This document shows, piece by piece, positions 27,074 through 36,267 of a stretch of DNA of 60,878 bases. The stretch is from the NCBI GenBank assembly GCA_022841325.1, contig JALHRS010000001.1:1-60878 (forward strand), read 5' to 3'. The position numbers were made by a program, and so were the translations under genes. This DNA is from Lysobacterales bacterium. GTDB lineage: Bacteria; Pseudomonadota; Gammaproteobacteria; Xanthomonadales; SZUA-5. The notes beneath the pieces are model-generated. The model made no database searches. It was not told the origin of the DNA and saw only the letters and a program-made list of their open reading frames with translations. Numbering within the stretch: the first letter of the stretch is position 1; each line of letters begins with the position of its first letter.

Positions 27074-28957
27074 ATGCCCCTCCTCACTCTGAACAACATC
27101 GACTACTCGGTCGGTGGTCCGCTGCTGATCAAGGACGCCACGCTGGCCATCGACCCGGGCGAGCGCGTCTGCGTGGTCGGGCGCAATGGCGAGGGCAAGT
27201 CCACGCTGCTGAAGCTGATTGCCGGCGAGATTGCGCCCGATGACGGCCGTATCGCCCGCAGCGAGGGCCTGCGCATTGCCCGCATGCCGCAGGAAGTGCC
27301 GCGGGATCTGGCCGGCACCGTGTTCGACGTGATCGCGCTGGGTGGCGGCGACACCGGGCGGCTGCTGGCCGAATACCATCATGTCAGCCATGCGGCCGAG
27401 GTCGATACCGAGCGGCTGTCGGAACTGCACGAGGCCATCGACGCCGCACAGGGCTGGACCCTGGAAGCGCGGGCCACGCAGGCGGTGGAGCGCCTGGGAC
27501 TGCCGGAGGACACCGATTTCGCGGCGCTATCGGGCGGCATGAAACGGCGCGTGCTGCTGGCACAGGCACTACTGCTGACACCGGACGTGCTGTTGCTGGA
27601 TGAGCCGACCAACCATCTGGATATCGAGGCCATCGCCTGGCTGGAGAACTTCCTGCGCGAGTTCTCCGGCGCCATCATCTTCGTCACCCATGACCGCGCC
27701 TTCCTGCAGGCGCTGGCCACGCGCATCGTCGAGATCGATCGCGGCCGCATCACCAGCTGGCCCGGCGACTACCAGAACTATCTGCGCCGCAAGGAAGAAC
27801 GCGCCCATGCCGAAGCCATGGAGAACGCGCTGTTCGACAAGAAACTGGCCCAGGAAGAAGTCTGGATCCGCCAGGGCATCAAGGCCCGCCGTACCCGCAA
27901 CGAAGGCCGGGTCACCGCGCTGAAAGCCATGCGCCGCGAGCGCGCCGCCAGGCGCGAGCAGCAGGGCCTGGCCAAGCTCGAAGTGGCCGAAGCCAGCTCC
28001 TCGGGCAAACGCGTGCTGCGCGCCGTGGATGTCAGCTATGCCATCGCCGGCCGCACCCTGGTGCGCGATTTCTCGACCACGATCCTGCGCGGCGACCGCG
28101 TCGGCATCGTCGGCCCCAATGGTATCGGCAAGACCACGCTGATCCGGCTGCTGCTCGGCGAACTGGCGCCGGACCAGGGCGAGATCATCGTCGGCACGCA
28201 ATTGCAGGTCGCTTATTTCGACCAGTACCGGTCTACCCTGCGCGAAGACTGGAATGCGCTCGACAATGTCGCCGAAGGCCAGGAATTCATCGACATCGGC
28301 GGTCGCCGCACCCATGTGCTGGGCTATCTGCAGGACTTCCTGTTCAGCCCCGAGCGCGCCCGCGCGCCGATCACGCGCCTGTCCGGCGGCGAGCGCAATC
28401 GTCTGCTGCTGGCACGGCTGTTCGCGCGGCCATCCAACCTGATGATCCTGGACGAACCGACCAACGATCTGGACATCGAAACCCTGGAGCTGCTCGAAGA
28501 ACAACTGGCGGCTTACACGGGCACCGTGTTGCTGGTCAGCCACGATCGCGCCTTCCTCGATGCCGTGGTCACCAGCACCCTGGTGCTGGAGGGCGATGGC
28601 CGCATCGGCGATTTCGTCGGCGGCTACAGCGACTGGGAACAGCAGCGCAGTCAGGGCGTCGAGCGCGCCCGCGTGGCTGCCGTGGAGAAAGCCGCGGCGG
28701 CGGCGGTCGCGACCGCGCCGGCAGCACCGGCCAGCCCCAGACGCAAGCTCAGCTACAAGGAACAGCGCGAACTGGAACTGCTACCGGCACGGATCGAAGC
28801 ACTGGAAACCGAGATTGCCCAACGCAGCGCAGCCATGGCCGAGCCCGGCTTCTTTCAGCGCGACGGCGCCATCATCGTTGCCGACCAGCAGGCACTGGCC
28901 GAGCGCCAGCGCGAACTGGAGAGCGCCTATGGCCGCTGGCAGGAACTGGAGGCGTAG
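27074..28957 (+). CDS. uup: ABC-F family ATPase Uup
   Basis: 627 residues with two fused ABC domains and no membrane helices. Domain 1 has Walker A GRNGEGKST, signature LSGGMKRRV and Walker B LLLDEPTNHLD. Domain 2 has GPNGIGKTT, LSGGERNRLL and MILDEPTNDLD. A charged interdomain linker (KKLAQEEVWIRQGIKARRTRNEGRV) and a C-terminal coiled coil (YKEQRELELLPARIEALETEIAQR) mark the Uup subgroup rather than EttA. Uup-type proteins act on ribosomes and, in E. coli, limit precise excision of transposons and tandem-repeat deletion, which is notable beside the repeat arrays here. It is monocistronic. Confidence 0.93.
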   Translation: MPLLTLNNIDYSVGGPLLIKDATLAIDPGERVCVVGRNGEGKSTLLKLIAGEIAPDDGRIARSEGLRIARMPQEVPRDLAGTVFDVIALGGGDTGRLLAEYHHVSHAAEVDTERLSELHEAIDAAQGWTLEARATQAVERLGLPEDTDFAALSGGMKRRVLLAQALLLTPDVLLLDEPTNHLDIEAIAWLENFLREFSGAIIFVTHDRAFLQALATRIVEIDRGRITSWPGDYQNYLRRKEERAHAEAMENALFDKKLAQEEVWIRQGIKARRTRNEGRVTALKAMRRERAARREQQGLAKLEVAEASSSGKRVLRAVDVSYAIAGRTLVRDFSTTILRGDRVGIVGPNGIGKTTLIRLLLGELAPDQGEIIVGTQLQVAYFDQYRSTLREDWNALDNVAEGQEFIDIGGRRTHVLGYLQDFLFSPERARAPITRLSGGERNRLLLARLFARPSNLMILDEPTNDLDIETLELLEEQLAAYTGTVLLVSHDRAFLDAVVTSTLVLEGDGRIGDFVGGYSDWEQQRSQGVERARVAAVEKAAAAAVATAPAAPASPRRKLSYKEQRELELLPARIEALETEIAQRSAAMAEPGFFQRDGAIIVADQQALAERQRELESAYGRWQELEA

Positions 28958-29333
28958 CTCCGTCGACCCTGGACCTGGCGGCTATCCACGACAAGAGCGT
29001 TGGACGCGAAGGACACGAAGGAAAAGCAGAAAGGACGCAAAGAAGAGCAATAAGGGATTGGATGGGCATGGTGTCTGAGACCCTTCCGAATGTGCGTCGT
29101 AGCGTCTCAACGGCGCTCTCGCCAAAACCGCGGATGACCCGTCGCGGCCGCCGACGCGATCTGCACTTTCGCATGACCAGAGATGGCGCGCGTCGGAGCC
29201 GCGCTACCGCGGAACGTAGCGCGTCCTGATCGACCTGCTTGTCCTTCGCGACCTTTCTGCTTTTCCTTCGCGTCCTTTGCGACCTGCTTCTGGACGCAGC
29301 AGGCCCTATGCGGCGCGCGGCGTCCCTGAGGCT
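28958..29333. other. Intergenic region with inverted AAGGACGCGAAGGA-type repeats
   Basis: No gene is supported. An inverted pair (about 29001-29037 and 29240-29280, sharing CAGAAAGG and GAAGGAAAAGCAG with complements) brackets 200 bp that contain a short REP5 palindrome (29187-29227) with GGAGCCGCGCTACCG. Confidence 0.7.
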
Positions 29334-29864
29334 CTAGCGCCATTTCTCCACGGCCACGACACCACGCAGGGCCTCGACTTCGTTGTCGTGCTGGCGGGCC
29401 TGGAAGCGGGCGTCGGCGGCCTGCTGCAACAGCGCCAGGCGCTCCGGCGAGTCTTCGGCCTGATCGGCGGCGATGCGTTCGATGTCCTGGGCCTGCGACA
29501 GCAGCTGGTCGCGTTGGCTCAGGTGCTGGCGCAGGCTGGCGCCGACGGCGTGGCCACGCTCCAGTTCCTTGACGAAGTCGGCACTGCAGACGGCCGTGTT
29601 GATCGCCGTGCCTTCCAGCCCCAGCTGGTAACCGCGCTGGGCCGAGCAATAGCGCCGCAGTCCGTCCCGGCGACCGTCTTCATAACGCTGCACATCGGCG
29701 ATGCCCAGCATGCAATCGGGACGCGGAAGCGTGGCCGCGCGACCGGCCACACCGTCTTCCTGGCCGACCAGGCCCACGTCCTTCTGCGGACAACCGCTGA
29801 GATCGGCAACACTGCAGGCGGGCAGCCACAGACAGATCAGGAAAACGAGAGCAAGCAGACGCAT
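29334..29864 (-). CDS. DUF2799-type lipoprotein
   Basis: 176 residues starting MRLLALVFLICLWLPACSVA; the lipobox LPAC predicts lipidation after a short signal peptide. The mature part has four further Cys residues (SGCPQKD, RPDCMLG, RYCSAQRG, AVCSADF) and the pattern YEDGRRDGLRRYCSAQRGYQLGLEG that typifies DUF2799. A coiled coil near the C-terminus follows (LRQHLSQRDQLLSQAQDIERIAADQ). It is a probable periplasm-facing lipoprotein of unknown role, transcribed divergently from the SDR gene. Confidence 0.85.
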   Translation of the reverse strand: MRLLALVFLICLWLPACSVADLSGCPQKDVGLVGQEDGVAGRAATLPRPDCMLGIADVQRYEDGRRDGLRRYCSAQRGYQLGLEGTAINTAVCSADFVKELERGHAVGASLRQHLSQRDQLLSQAQDIERIAADQAEDSPERLALLQQAADARFQARQHDNEVEALRGVVAVEKWR

Positions 29865-29981
29865 GAGCAGGGCCAGACAGCGGTCAGACTTCGATTCTTC
29901 CACAGCGCAGCGCCCCGTGCCCCCGATTCCCGCCCGGATTGCTAATCTTCGATCTCGACCGAATCAAGGGACCGTGGATCG

Positions 29982-30758
29982 ATGACTACCCTGCGCTGGC
30001 GACTGGACGGACAGACGGCACTGATTACCGGCGCCAGCCGTGGCATTGGTCTGGCCTGCGCGCGCGAACTGCTCGGCCTCGGCGCCGATGCACTGCTGGT
30101 GGCGCGCGATCCCGATCATCTGGAGGCCATTCGCGCCGAACTCGAAGACGAGTACCCGGATCGCGAGGTACGCGCCTTTGCCGCCGATCTGTCCGACCAT
30201 GAGCAGCGTCTGGAGGTCTACGACTGGATCGCCGACATCGGCGCCGATCTGCATCTGCTGATCAACAACGTCGGCGGCAACCAGCCACGGCCGACGCTCG
30301 CCTACGGCGAGGACGAGGTCAGGGCCCTGTTCGAGAACAATGTGCTCTCGGCCTTCGGCATGGCCAGGCTGGCGCATCCTCTGCTGGTGCGCCACGCCGC
30401 CACCGCCATCGTCAATATCGGCTCGGTCTCCGGCCTCACCCACGTCCGCACCGGTTCACCCTACGGCATGACCAAGGCCGCGATAGCCCAACTCACCCGC
30501 AACCTGGCCTGCGAGTGGGCCCAGGACGGCATCCGCGTCAACTCGGTGGCGCCCTGGTACATCCGCACCCAACGCTCGGAAGTGGCCCTGGCCGACCCGG
30601 ACTACGCCGAGGAAGTGCTGGAGCGCACCCCCATGGGCCGTATCGGCGAGCCCGAAGAAGTAGCGGCCGCCGTCGCCTTTCTGTGCCTGCCCGCCGCCAG
30701 CTACATCACCGGCGAATGCATAGCCGTGGATGGCGGGTTTCTCAGGTACGGGTTCTAG
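29982..30758 (+). CDS. Short-chain dehydrogenase/reductase (tropinone reductase-like)
   Basis: 258 residues, classical SDR. The cofactor motif is TGASRGIG (about 17-24), the NNVGG motif follows (NNAG equivalent), and catalysis uses Ser in NIGSVSGL with YGMTK as the YxxxK pair. The ending [35 protein letters not shown] is typical. Overall it resembles tropinone-reductase-like SDRs, whose real substrates in bacteria vary and are unknown here. A heptamer array begins three bases after its stop. Confidence 0.92.
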   Translation: MTTLRWRLDGQTALITGASRGIGLACARELLGLGADALLVARDPDHLEAIRAELEDEYPDREVRAFAADLSDHEQRLEVYDWIADIGADLHLLINNVGGNQPRPTLAYGEDEVRALFENNVLSAFGMARLAHPLLVRHAATAIVNIGSVSGLTHVRTGSPYGMTKAAIAQLTRNLACEWAQDGIRVNSVAPWYIRTQRSEVALADPDYAEEVLERTPMGRIGEPEEVAAAVAFLCLPAASYITGECIAVDGGFLRYGF

Positions 30759-30761
30759 CGA

Positions 30762-30789
30762 CGGGGCACGGGGCACGGGGCACGGGGCA
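30762..30789 (+). repeat. Heptamer array CGGGGCA, 4 units
   Basis: Four perfect units beginning 3 bp after the SDR stop codon. The unit is the complement of the GTGCCCC unit at 6350-6398. Confidence 0.93.
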
Positions 30790-30810
30790 CGGCAGAATCG
30801 TATTTCATCC

Positions 30811-30910
30811 GCGTCATTGCGAGGAGCGCAGCGACGAAGCAATCCAGTGCTTCTGCGACTGCGTGTCTGGATTGCTTCCCCCGGATCAAGTCCGGGGTCT
30901 CAATGACGCC
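30811..30910. repeat. REP2 element, left flank of GIY-YIG gene
   Basis: 100 bp, GCGTCATTGCGA to TCAATGACGCC, differing at one base from 31341-31440. On its right the conserved extended flank (GTTCATGGCCCGTGGGCAGT, complement of the 25525 and 60597 flanks) ends in another TCGCAATGACGC at about 30955-30966. Confidence 0.95.
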
Positions 30911-31034
30911 GGGGGTTCATGGCCCGTGGGCAGTCTCAGGCCGAGACAGCTGGCTCGCAATGACGCCGATTGGGACGAGTAGAGTGGCATGGGCGGGTCC
31001 CGCGTTGAAGCGTCAGATGGCATGATTTCGAATC

Positions 31035-31322
31035 ATGAAATCCCCCTGCGTCTACATCATGGCCAATCGGCGCAACGGCACCCTCTATGTGGGCGTAACG
31101 TCCAACTTGCTGCAGCGCGTGTATCAGCATCGCGAGAATCTGATGCCAGGGTTTTCGTCGCGATATGGCTGCAAGCTGCTGGTCTGGTTTGAGCAACACG
31201 AGACGATGGAGTTTGCGATTGCGCGCGAGAAGCAGATAAAGGGCGGGAGTCGCGGCAAGAAGCTGGCGCTGGTTGAATCGGTCAATCGGGATTGGATCGA
31301 TCTGTATCCGACGATCGTGTGA
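31035..31322 (+). CDS. Single-domain GIY-YIG nuclease-like protein
   Basis: 95 residues. The GIY-YIG core reads VYIMANRRNGTLYVGVT with Y7 and Y18. It is followed by the catalytic-type Arg R28 and H32 in LLQRVYQHRE, the YGCKLLVWFE strand and the AREKQIKGGSRGKK motif with E65. This matches the small UPF0213/YhbQ-like branch of the superfamily, whose cellular role is poorly known. The gene sits alone between two 100-bp REP2 elements in direct orientation that differ by one base, unlike any other gene here. It may have moved with, or act on, those elements; that is inference. Confidence 0.9.
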   Translation: MKSPCVYIMANRRNGTLYVGVTSNLLQRVYQHRENLMPGFSSRYGCKLLVWFEQHETMEFAIAREKQIKGGSRGKKLALVESVNRDWIDLYPTIV

Positions 31323-31340
31323 GCGCTGAGTCCCACACTT

Positions 31341-31440
31341 GCGTCATTGCGAGGAGCGCAGCGACGAAGCAATCCAGTGCTTCTGCGACTGCGTGTCTGG
31401 ATTGCTTCCCCCGGATCAAGTCCGGGGTCGCAATGACGCC
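31341..31440. repeat. REP2 element, right flank of GIY-YIG gene
   Basis: 100 bp with perfect 12-bp terminal inverted repeats GCGTCATTGCGA/TCGCAATGACGC (final C shared) and inner arms AAGCAATCCAG/CTGGATTGCTT. It ends 9 bp from the RND pump stop codon. Confidence 0.95.
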
Positions 31441-31449
31441 CGTGTATGA

Positions 31450-34400
31450 CTACGCCACCGCCACCCGCAGCGCCCGCCGCTCCAGTGCCTTTTCCACCAG
31501 CGAATAGACGCTGGGCACCACCACCAGGGTCAGCAGTGTGGAGCTGATCATGCCGCCGATGACGGCCACCGCCAGCGGGGCGTTGACGTCGGCGCCGGCG
31601 CCTACACCGAGGGCGGCGGGCAACAGGGCCAGGATCACGGTCAACGAGGTCATCAGCACCGGACGCAGGCGTTTGGGGCAGGCTTCGCGCAGGGCGGCGT
31701 CGATGCTCTGGCCCTGTTCGCGCAGCTGGTTGGCCAGGTCGACCAGCAGGATCGAGTTCTTGGCCACCAGACCCATCAACAGCACCAGGCCGATCATCGA
31801 ATAGATGTTGAGCGTGTGCCCGGTGATCCACAGCGCGAACAGGCCGCCGATGATGGCCAGCGGCTGCGCCACCATGACGATCAGCGGCTGCAGCACCGAA
31901 TTGAACTGGCTGGCGAGCACGATGTAGACCAGCGCCACCGCCAGCACGAAGGAAAACTTGATGTAGCCCAGGGTCTGCTCGAACTCGCGTGCCTGCGCCA
32001 TCAGCTTGATCTCGTAGCCCACGGGCAATACCTCGGCAGCCACTTCGCGCACGCGATCCACGGCCTCGCTCAAGGTCACGCCGGTCGGCGTGGCAAAGAA
32101 ATTGGCCGAGTACTTGAGATCGTAGCGATTGATCGCCGCCGGCCCGAGGCTGGGTGTCAGCTTGGCAACGGTATCCAGACGCACCATGGCGCCGCTGCTG
32201 CTGCGCAGATAGATGCGGGTCAGATCCTGGGGCGATTCGATCTGGCCGGGGGCGGCCTTGATGCGGATGTCATAGCGCTCGCCGTCGCCGGGCTCGTCGG
32301 AGAACTTGGCCACGTCGAAGCCACCGGCCAGCACGTTCAAGGCGCTGGCGATATCGACGCTGGCCAGGCCCGCCGAGGCCGCGCGGGTACGATCGACGCT
32401 GAGGCGCAGCGTCGGCAGGTCCAGATTCAGATCCAGATCGACCCTGCCCAGCTCCGGCATCTCGGCGAGGCGCGCAAACAGGGCCTGACTGGCCGCCGCG
32501 ACTTCACTCAGTTCCGGCCCGCTGACGTTGAACTGCAGCGGCTCACCGCGTCCATTGCCACCACCCACGGTGGGCGGCGGCGAAGCAAAGGCCTTGATGC
32601 CGGGAATGGCGTTCAGCTGGGTCCGCAGGTCGGCCAGGACTTCCGATTGCGAACGCTCGCGCTCATTGCGCGGCACCATGGTCACCGAGGCAATGCCGCG
32701 ATTGACCTGTCCCAGATCACCGAGGCCAATCGCCGTGAACATGCGCAGCACTTCCGGCGTGGCCTTGAGCACCGCCTCGACCTCGCGCAATGCCTCGTCG
32801 GTCTGGGTGATCGACGATCCCAACGGGGTGCGGAAACTGACCACGAAGCGACCATCGTCGGGCTGCGGCGAGAATTCGCCGCCGATATGACCCAGGATCA
32901 GGCCTGAAGCCAGCACCACCGCCGTACCAATTCCAACCACTTTCCAGCGATGCGTCAGCGCCCAGTCCACCAGCCGCTGATACTGGCGATCCATGCCGTC
33001 GAAAAAGGCCATGACCGGCCCGCTCACCCGTCCATGATGCTCACCAACCGTCAGGAAGCGCGAGCACAGCATCGGCGTCAGCGTCAGCGAGACCAGCAGC
33101 GACACGATCACACCGACCGTCACCACCACCGCGAACGACTCGAAGAAGCGCCCGATGATGCCGCCGAGGAAGATCACCGCGGCGAAGATGCTGACCAGCG
33201 TCAGGCTGGCAGCAGTGACGGCGAAGACCACTTCGTTGGAGCCGCGCACGGACGCCAGGATGCGGGCCTTGTCGATGCGGGACCTGGGACCCGGGACCGC
33301 TTCGGAGCGGGACCCGGGACCCGGGACCCGGGACCCGGTAGAAGCCAGAGCCGCTTCGGTGGCGGGCCCTTCTTCCATTCGGGACTCGGGACTCAGGGCC
33401 CCTTCGGAGCGGGACCCGGTAGAAGCCAGAGCCGCTTCGGTTGCGGGCCCTTCTTCCATGCGGGACCCGGAAGAGTCCAAAGCGGCTCCGACCACCGGCT
33501 CTTGATCTCCCCGGGTCCCCGGTCCCGGGTCCCGGGTCCCGGCTTCACCGGCGTCCCTCGCCAGATCCCGATCAAACTCCAGATGCCGATGGATGTTCTC
33601 CAGCACCACGATGGCGTCGTCGACGACCACGCCGATCAGCAGCAGCAGGGCCAGCAGGGTCATGGTGTTGAAGGTGTAGCCGGCGAAATACATCACCGCG
33701 ACGGCGCCGAGCAGGGATACCGGGATTGCCAGCGAGATGATCATGGTCGAGCGCATGCTCTGCAGGAACAGCCAGACCACCAGCGCCGCCAGCAGCGTGC
33801 CTTCGATCAGATGGTCCTGCAGCGAAGCGACGATGGCGCGGATGGGCTGGGCGGAATCGACCACCACATTCAGGCTCATGCCGGCGGGCAGCTGCGGCCG
33901 GATATCGCGCTCGATGCGTTCCAGCACGTTGTCGACGATGGCCACCGTGTTGCCATTGCTGACCTTGACGATGCCGATGCCGATGGCCGGCTCACCGTTG
34001 ACCCGGGCGACGCCGCGGAAATCGGCCAGATCATCGTGGATGGTGGCGATGTCACGCAGACGCACCGGCAGCGGATCGGCATAGCGCACCACCAGTTCGC
34101 CCAGCACTTCGGGCTGGTGATACTCCAGATCCAGCTGCAGCAGCTGTTCGGTACGCTCACCGACCACGAATCCGCCCGGGAGCGACAGATGTTCACGGGC
34201 GAAGGCCTGCCGGATGTCGCGCGCATCGACATTGAAGGCCGCCATCCGCGCCAGATCGACTTCGACGCGGATGGTGCGGTCGCGGCGGCCGCCGAGCAGC
34301 ACCTGACCGACGCCATCGATGGTTTCCAGACGCTTCTTGATGGTGTTGCGGGCGTACTGATTCAGCTGCTGCAGCGTGCGGTCGCCCTGCAGCGACAGCC

Positions 34401-34818
34401 ACAGCACCGGATCGGCCCCGAACTCGACCTTGGCGACCACCGGCGGATCGGCCTCGTCCGGCAAGCGCCGCAGGATGGTGTTGACCTTGGCCTGGACCTC
34501 GTTGAAAGCCACGTCGATGTTCTTCGACAGATCGAACTGCAGGATCACCTGCGACACGCCGGGTTGCGAGGTCGAGGCGACGAAGTCGATGCCGGGGATG
34601 GCATTGACCGCACTCTCGATCACGCCGGTCACGCTGGTGTCGACGATGTCCGGATTGGCGCCGGGAAGCACCGTCACCACCGAGACCAGCGGGAACTCAA
34701 CCTGCGGATAGCGATCGACGCCGATGCGCTGGTAGCCGATCAGGCCAAACAGCACCAGCACGATGCTGAGCATCGCGGCGAACACATGACGGCGGATCGA
34801 TAGCGAAGGCAGGGACAT
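31450..34818 (-). CDS. RND efflux transporter permease with a repeat-derived cytoplasmic loop insertion
   Basis: 1122 residues of the AcrB/MdtB-like HAE family. Two halves each have membrane helices and a large periplasmic porter domain. The helix-4 acidic pair is in VVDDAIVVLENIHRH (near 398) and the second-half counterpart is VLLMGLVAKNSILLVDLA. Normally about 15 residues join helix 4 to helix 5; here about 90 extra residues (422-514) lie between HLEFDRDLARD and RILASVRGSNEVVFAV. They are encoded by heptamer arrays and contain two copies of SRMEEGPATEAALASTGSR plus a degenerate third. The frame is kept and all conserved pump motifs remain. It pairs with the upstream adaptor and TetR genes. 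Substrate is unknown. Confidence 0.93.
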   Translation of the reverse strand: MSLPSLSIRRHVFAAMLSIVLVLFGLIGYQRIGVDRYPQVEFPLVSVVTVLPGANPDIVDTSVTGVIESAVNAIPGIDFVASTSQPGVSQVILQFDLSKNIDVAFNEVQAKVNTILRRLPDEADPPVVAKVEFGADPVLWLSLQGDRTLQQLNQYARNTIKKRLETIDGVGQVLLGGRRDRTIRVEVDLARMAAFNVDARDIRQAFAREHLSLPGGFVVGERTEQLLQLDLEYHQPEVLGELVVRYADPLPVRLRDIATIHDDLADFRGVARVNGEPAIGIGIVKVSNGNTVAIVDNVLERIERDIRPQLPAGMSLNVVVDSAQPIRAIVASLQDHLIEGTLLAALVVWLFLQSMRSTMIISLAIPVSLLGAVAVMYFAGYTFNTMTLLALLLLIGVVVDDAIVVLENIHRHLEFDRDLARDAGEAGTRDPGPGTRGDQEPVVGAALDSSGSRMEEGPATEAALASTGSRSEGALSPESRMEEGPATEAALASTGSRVPGPGSRSEAVPGPRSRIDKARILASVRGSNEVVFAVTAASLTLVSIFAAVIFLGGIIGRFFESFAVVVTVGVIVSLLVSLTLTPMLCSRFLTVGEHHGRVSGPVMAFFDGMDRQYQRLVDWALTHRWKVVGIGTAVVLASGLILGHIGGEFSPQPDDGRFVVSFRTPLGSSITQTDEALREVEAVLKATPEVLRMFTAIGLGDLGQVNRGIASVTMVPRNERERSQSEVLADLRTQLNAIPGIKAFASPPPTVGGGNGRGEPLQFNVSGPELSEVAAASQALFARLAEMPELGRVDLDLNLDLPTLRLSVDRTRAASAGLASVDIASALNVLAGGFDVAKFSDEPGDGERYDIRIKAAPGQIESPQDLTRIYLRSSSGAMVRLDTVAKLTPSLGPAAINRYDLKYSANFFATPTGVTLSEAVDRVREVAAEVLPVGYEIKLMAQAREFEQTLGYIKFSFVLAVALVYIVLASQFNSVLQPLIVMVAQPLAIIGGLFALWITGHTLNIYSMIGLVLLMGLVAKNSILLVDLANQLREQGQSIDAALREACPKRLRPVLMTSLTVILALLPAALGVGAGADVNAPLAVAVIGGMISSTLLTLVVVPSVYSLVEKALERRALRVAVA
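33279..33540. repeat. Intragenic heptamer element inside the RND pump gene
   Basis: Three GGGACCN units (33279-33299) and four GGGACCC units (33309-33336) face four GGGTCCC-type units (33513-33540). Between them are two imperfect direct copies of a module of about 75 bp (from 33301 and from 33402; the first holds three extra heptamers) and two GGGACTC units (33381-33394). Confidence 0.93.
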
Positions 34819-34828
34819 TGGGGATCAG

Positions 34829-34856
34829 GGAAAAAGGAAAATGGAAAAAGGAAAAG
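34829..34856 (+). repeat. Heptamer array GGAAAAN, 4 units
   Basis: Units GGAAAAA, GGAAAAT, GGAAAAA and GGAAAAG begin 10 bp upstream of the RND pump start codon, so they would lie in its ribosome-binding region. Confidence 0.93.
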
Positions 34857-34961
34857 GGGAGATCAAGAGCGGGCGTGCGGCCATCGTGGAAGGATCAGGG
34901 CTGCGTGTTCGGATGGCTGACAAGACTGACCGGCCATGAATCCCTATCGCTGCTTGTTGCT

Positions 34962-34998
34962 GCGTCATTGCGAGGAGCGCAGCGACGAAGCAATCCAG
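34962..34998. repeat. REP2 half element
   Basis: The left arm only: GCGTCATTGCGA, GGAGCGCAGCGACGAAG, CAATCCAG. The 30 bp to its left match the complement of the outer flank at 25711-25745. Confidence 0.85.
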
Positions 34999-35193
34999 CG
35001 CCTTTGAAACAGTGCGCCTGAACGGCATCGCCCCATTCGCAAGGAGCGCCACATTGCCCAAACCGGGATTCCGGTCGCCCGCCCCCAAAGCACGGGGGGA
35101 GGGGAGCACCCGGGGGCGGGCGACCAGAAAGCTTGAATGTTGCCGGCGCGCGCGCTGACCGTCGGGCCTGCCGGTGGCGGCGCGCGTCATCGC

Positions 35194-36267
35194 CTATTCC
35201 TCGCGCACCTGCACCAGCGCGCCATCGGTCAGGAAGCCAGCGCCCTTGACCGCGACGCGCTGACCGGCGTCGAGTCCGCTCAGCACCTCCACATAACTGC
35301 CGGTGCGCACGCCAACGGTGATCGACGTCGCCTTGACGGTGCTCCCGTCCAGCACATAGACCAGTTCGCCAGCCGGACGCAGCACCAGCGCTTCGATGGG
35401 AATGGTCAGTGCTTCGGGACGGGCATCGAGAATGACCTCGCCGACCACGCTGCCGCCCGGCTTCCAGTTGCCCGGGTTGGGAAAGGCGACGATGGCCTCG
35501 ATGGCGCGATTGTCGCGGCCGACAATGGGGCGCAGTTCGTTGATCTGGCCATCCACGGTGGTGTCTGGCTGATCCGGCAGCACCAGACGGACCTGCTGTC
35601 CGACCTGGATGCGCCCGAGGAAGGTCTCGGGAAAGGGCAGGACCGCGCGCAGTGCCGAGGCGGCAGCCAGTTCGATCACCGGATCGCCGCTGCGTACCAG
35701 ATCGCCGACGGCCACCCGGCGCTGCTGGACGATGCCGGCGATCGGCGCCTTGATCGTGGTCATCCGCAGCGCCCATTGGGCCTGCTCCACCGCGGCCCTG
35801 GCCTCGTTGACCTGGGCGACGGCAGCATCGGCGGCGGCGCGGGCATCGTCGAGTGCGCCCTGCGAGACCGCACCGCTGCTGCGCAGGTCGACCAGTCTGG
35901 CCAGCGAGGTCTGGGCATTGTCGCGCTGGACTTCGGCGCGGCGCAGCGAAGCGCGCGCCGATTTCAGCGCCAGTTGCTGGACTTCATCGTCAAGTCGCGC
36001 CAGCGGCTGGTCGACCGTGACCTTGCTGCCGGCGTCGACCAGCAGTTCGATGACGCGGCCGGTGGCTTCGGCTTTCACCATCGGCAACTCCGGCGAGGTG
36101 ATCACGCCGACACTGCGCTCGACATTGGCCACTTCGCGCACCGTCGGCGCCTGCGCGGTGATCGGCGTGCCCCGCGGTGCCGGCTTGGTCTCTTCGCTGT
36201 GACAGCCAGCCAGCACCAGCATCGCGCCAGCCAGGATCAGAAATCGCTCAGTTGCGCGCGAACTCAT
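35194..36267 (-). CDS. RND efflux periplasmic adaptor (membrane fusion) lipoprotein
   Basis: 357 residues. The signal peptide FLILAGAMLVLAGC has a lipobox ending in Cys. The order is typical: lipoyl half-motif GRVIELLVDAGSKVTVDQPLARLDD, alpha-helical hairpin (LALKSARASLRRAEVQRDNAQTSL through ARAAVEQAQWALRMT), the second lipoyl half MTTIKAPIAGIVQQRRVAVGDLV, then beta-barrel and membrane-proximal domains. It links the RND pump to an outer-membrane channel; no channel gene is present in this window. Its start overlaps the TetR stop as ATGA. Confidence 0.95.
   Translation of the reverse strand: MSSRATERFLILAGAMLVLAGCHSEETKPAPRGTPITAQAPTVREVANVERSVGVITSPELPMVKAEATGRVIELLVDAGSKVTVDQPLARLDDEVQQLALKSARASLRRAEVQRDNAQTSLARLVDLRSSGAVSQGALDDARAAADAAVAQVNEARAAVEQAQWALRMTTIKAPIAGIVQQRRVAVGDLVRSGDPVIELAAASALRAVLPFPETFLGRIQVGQQVRLVLPDQPDTTVDGQINELRPIVGRDNRAIEAIVAFPNPGNWKPGGSVVGEVILDARPEALTIPIEALVLRPAGELVYVLDGSTVKATSITVGVRTGSYVEVLSGLDAGQRVAVKGAGFLTDGALVQVREE

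Larger units (their letters stand above)
34819..35193. other. Repeat-filled gap inside the efflux operon
   Basis: This 375-bp gap separates adaptor and pump genes, which normally abut. It holds a GGAAAAR array next to the pump start, a half REP2 element (34962-34998) with its conserved outer flank, and a G-rich run near 35093-35118. No gene is supported. Confidence 0.75.

Noticed and set aside
30811..31440. Insertion sequence with transposase
   Set aside because: The only gene inside is a GIY-YIG domain protein; no DDE, HUH or tyrosine transposase motif is present and no target-site duplication is evident.
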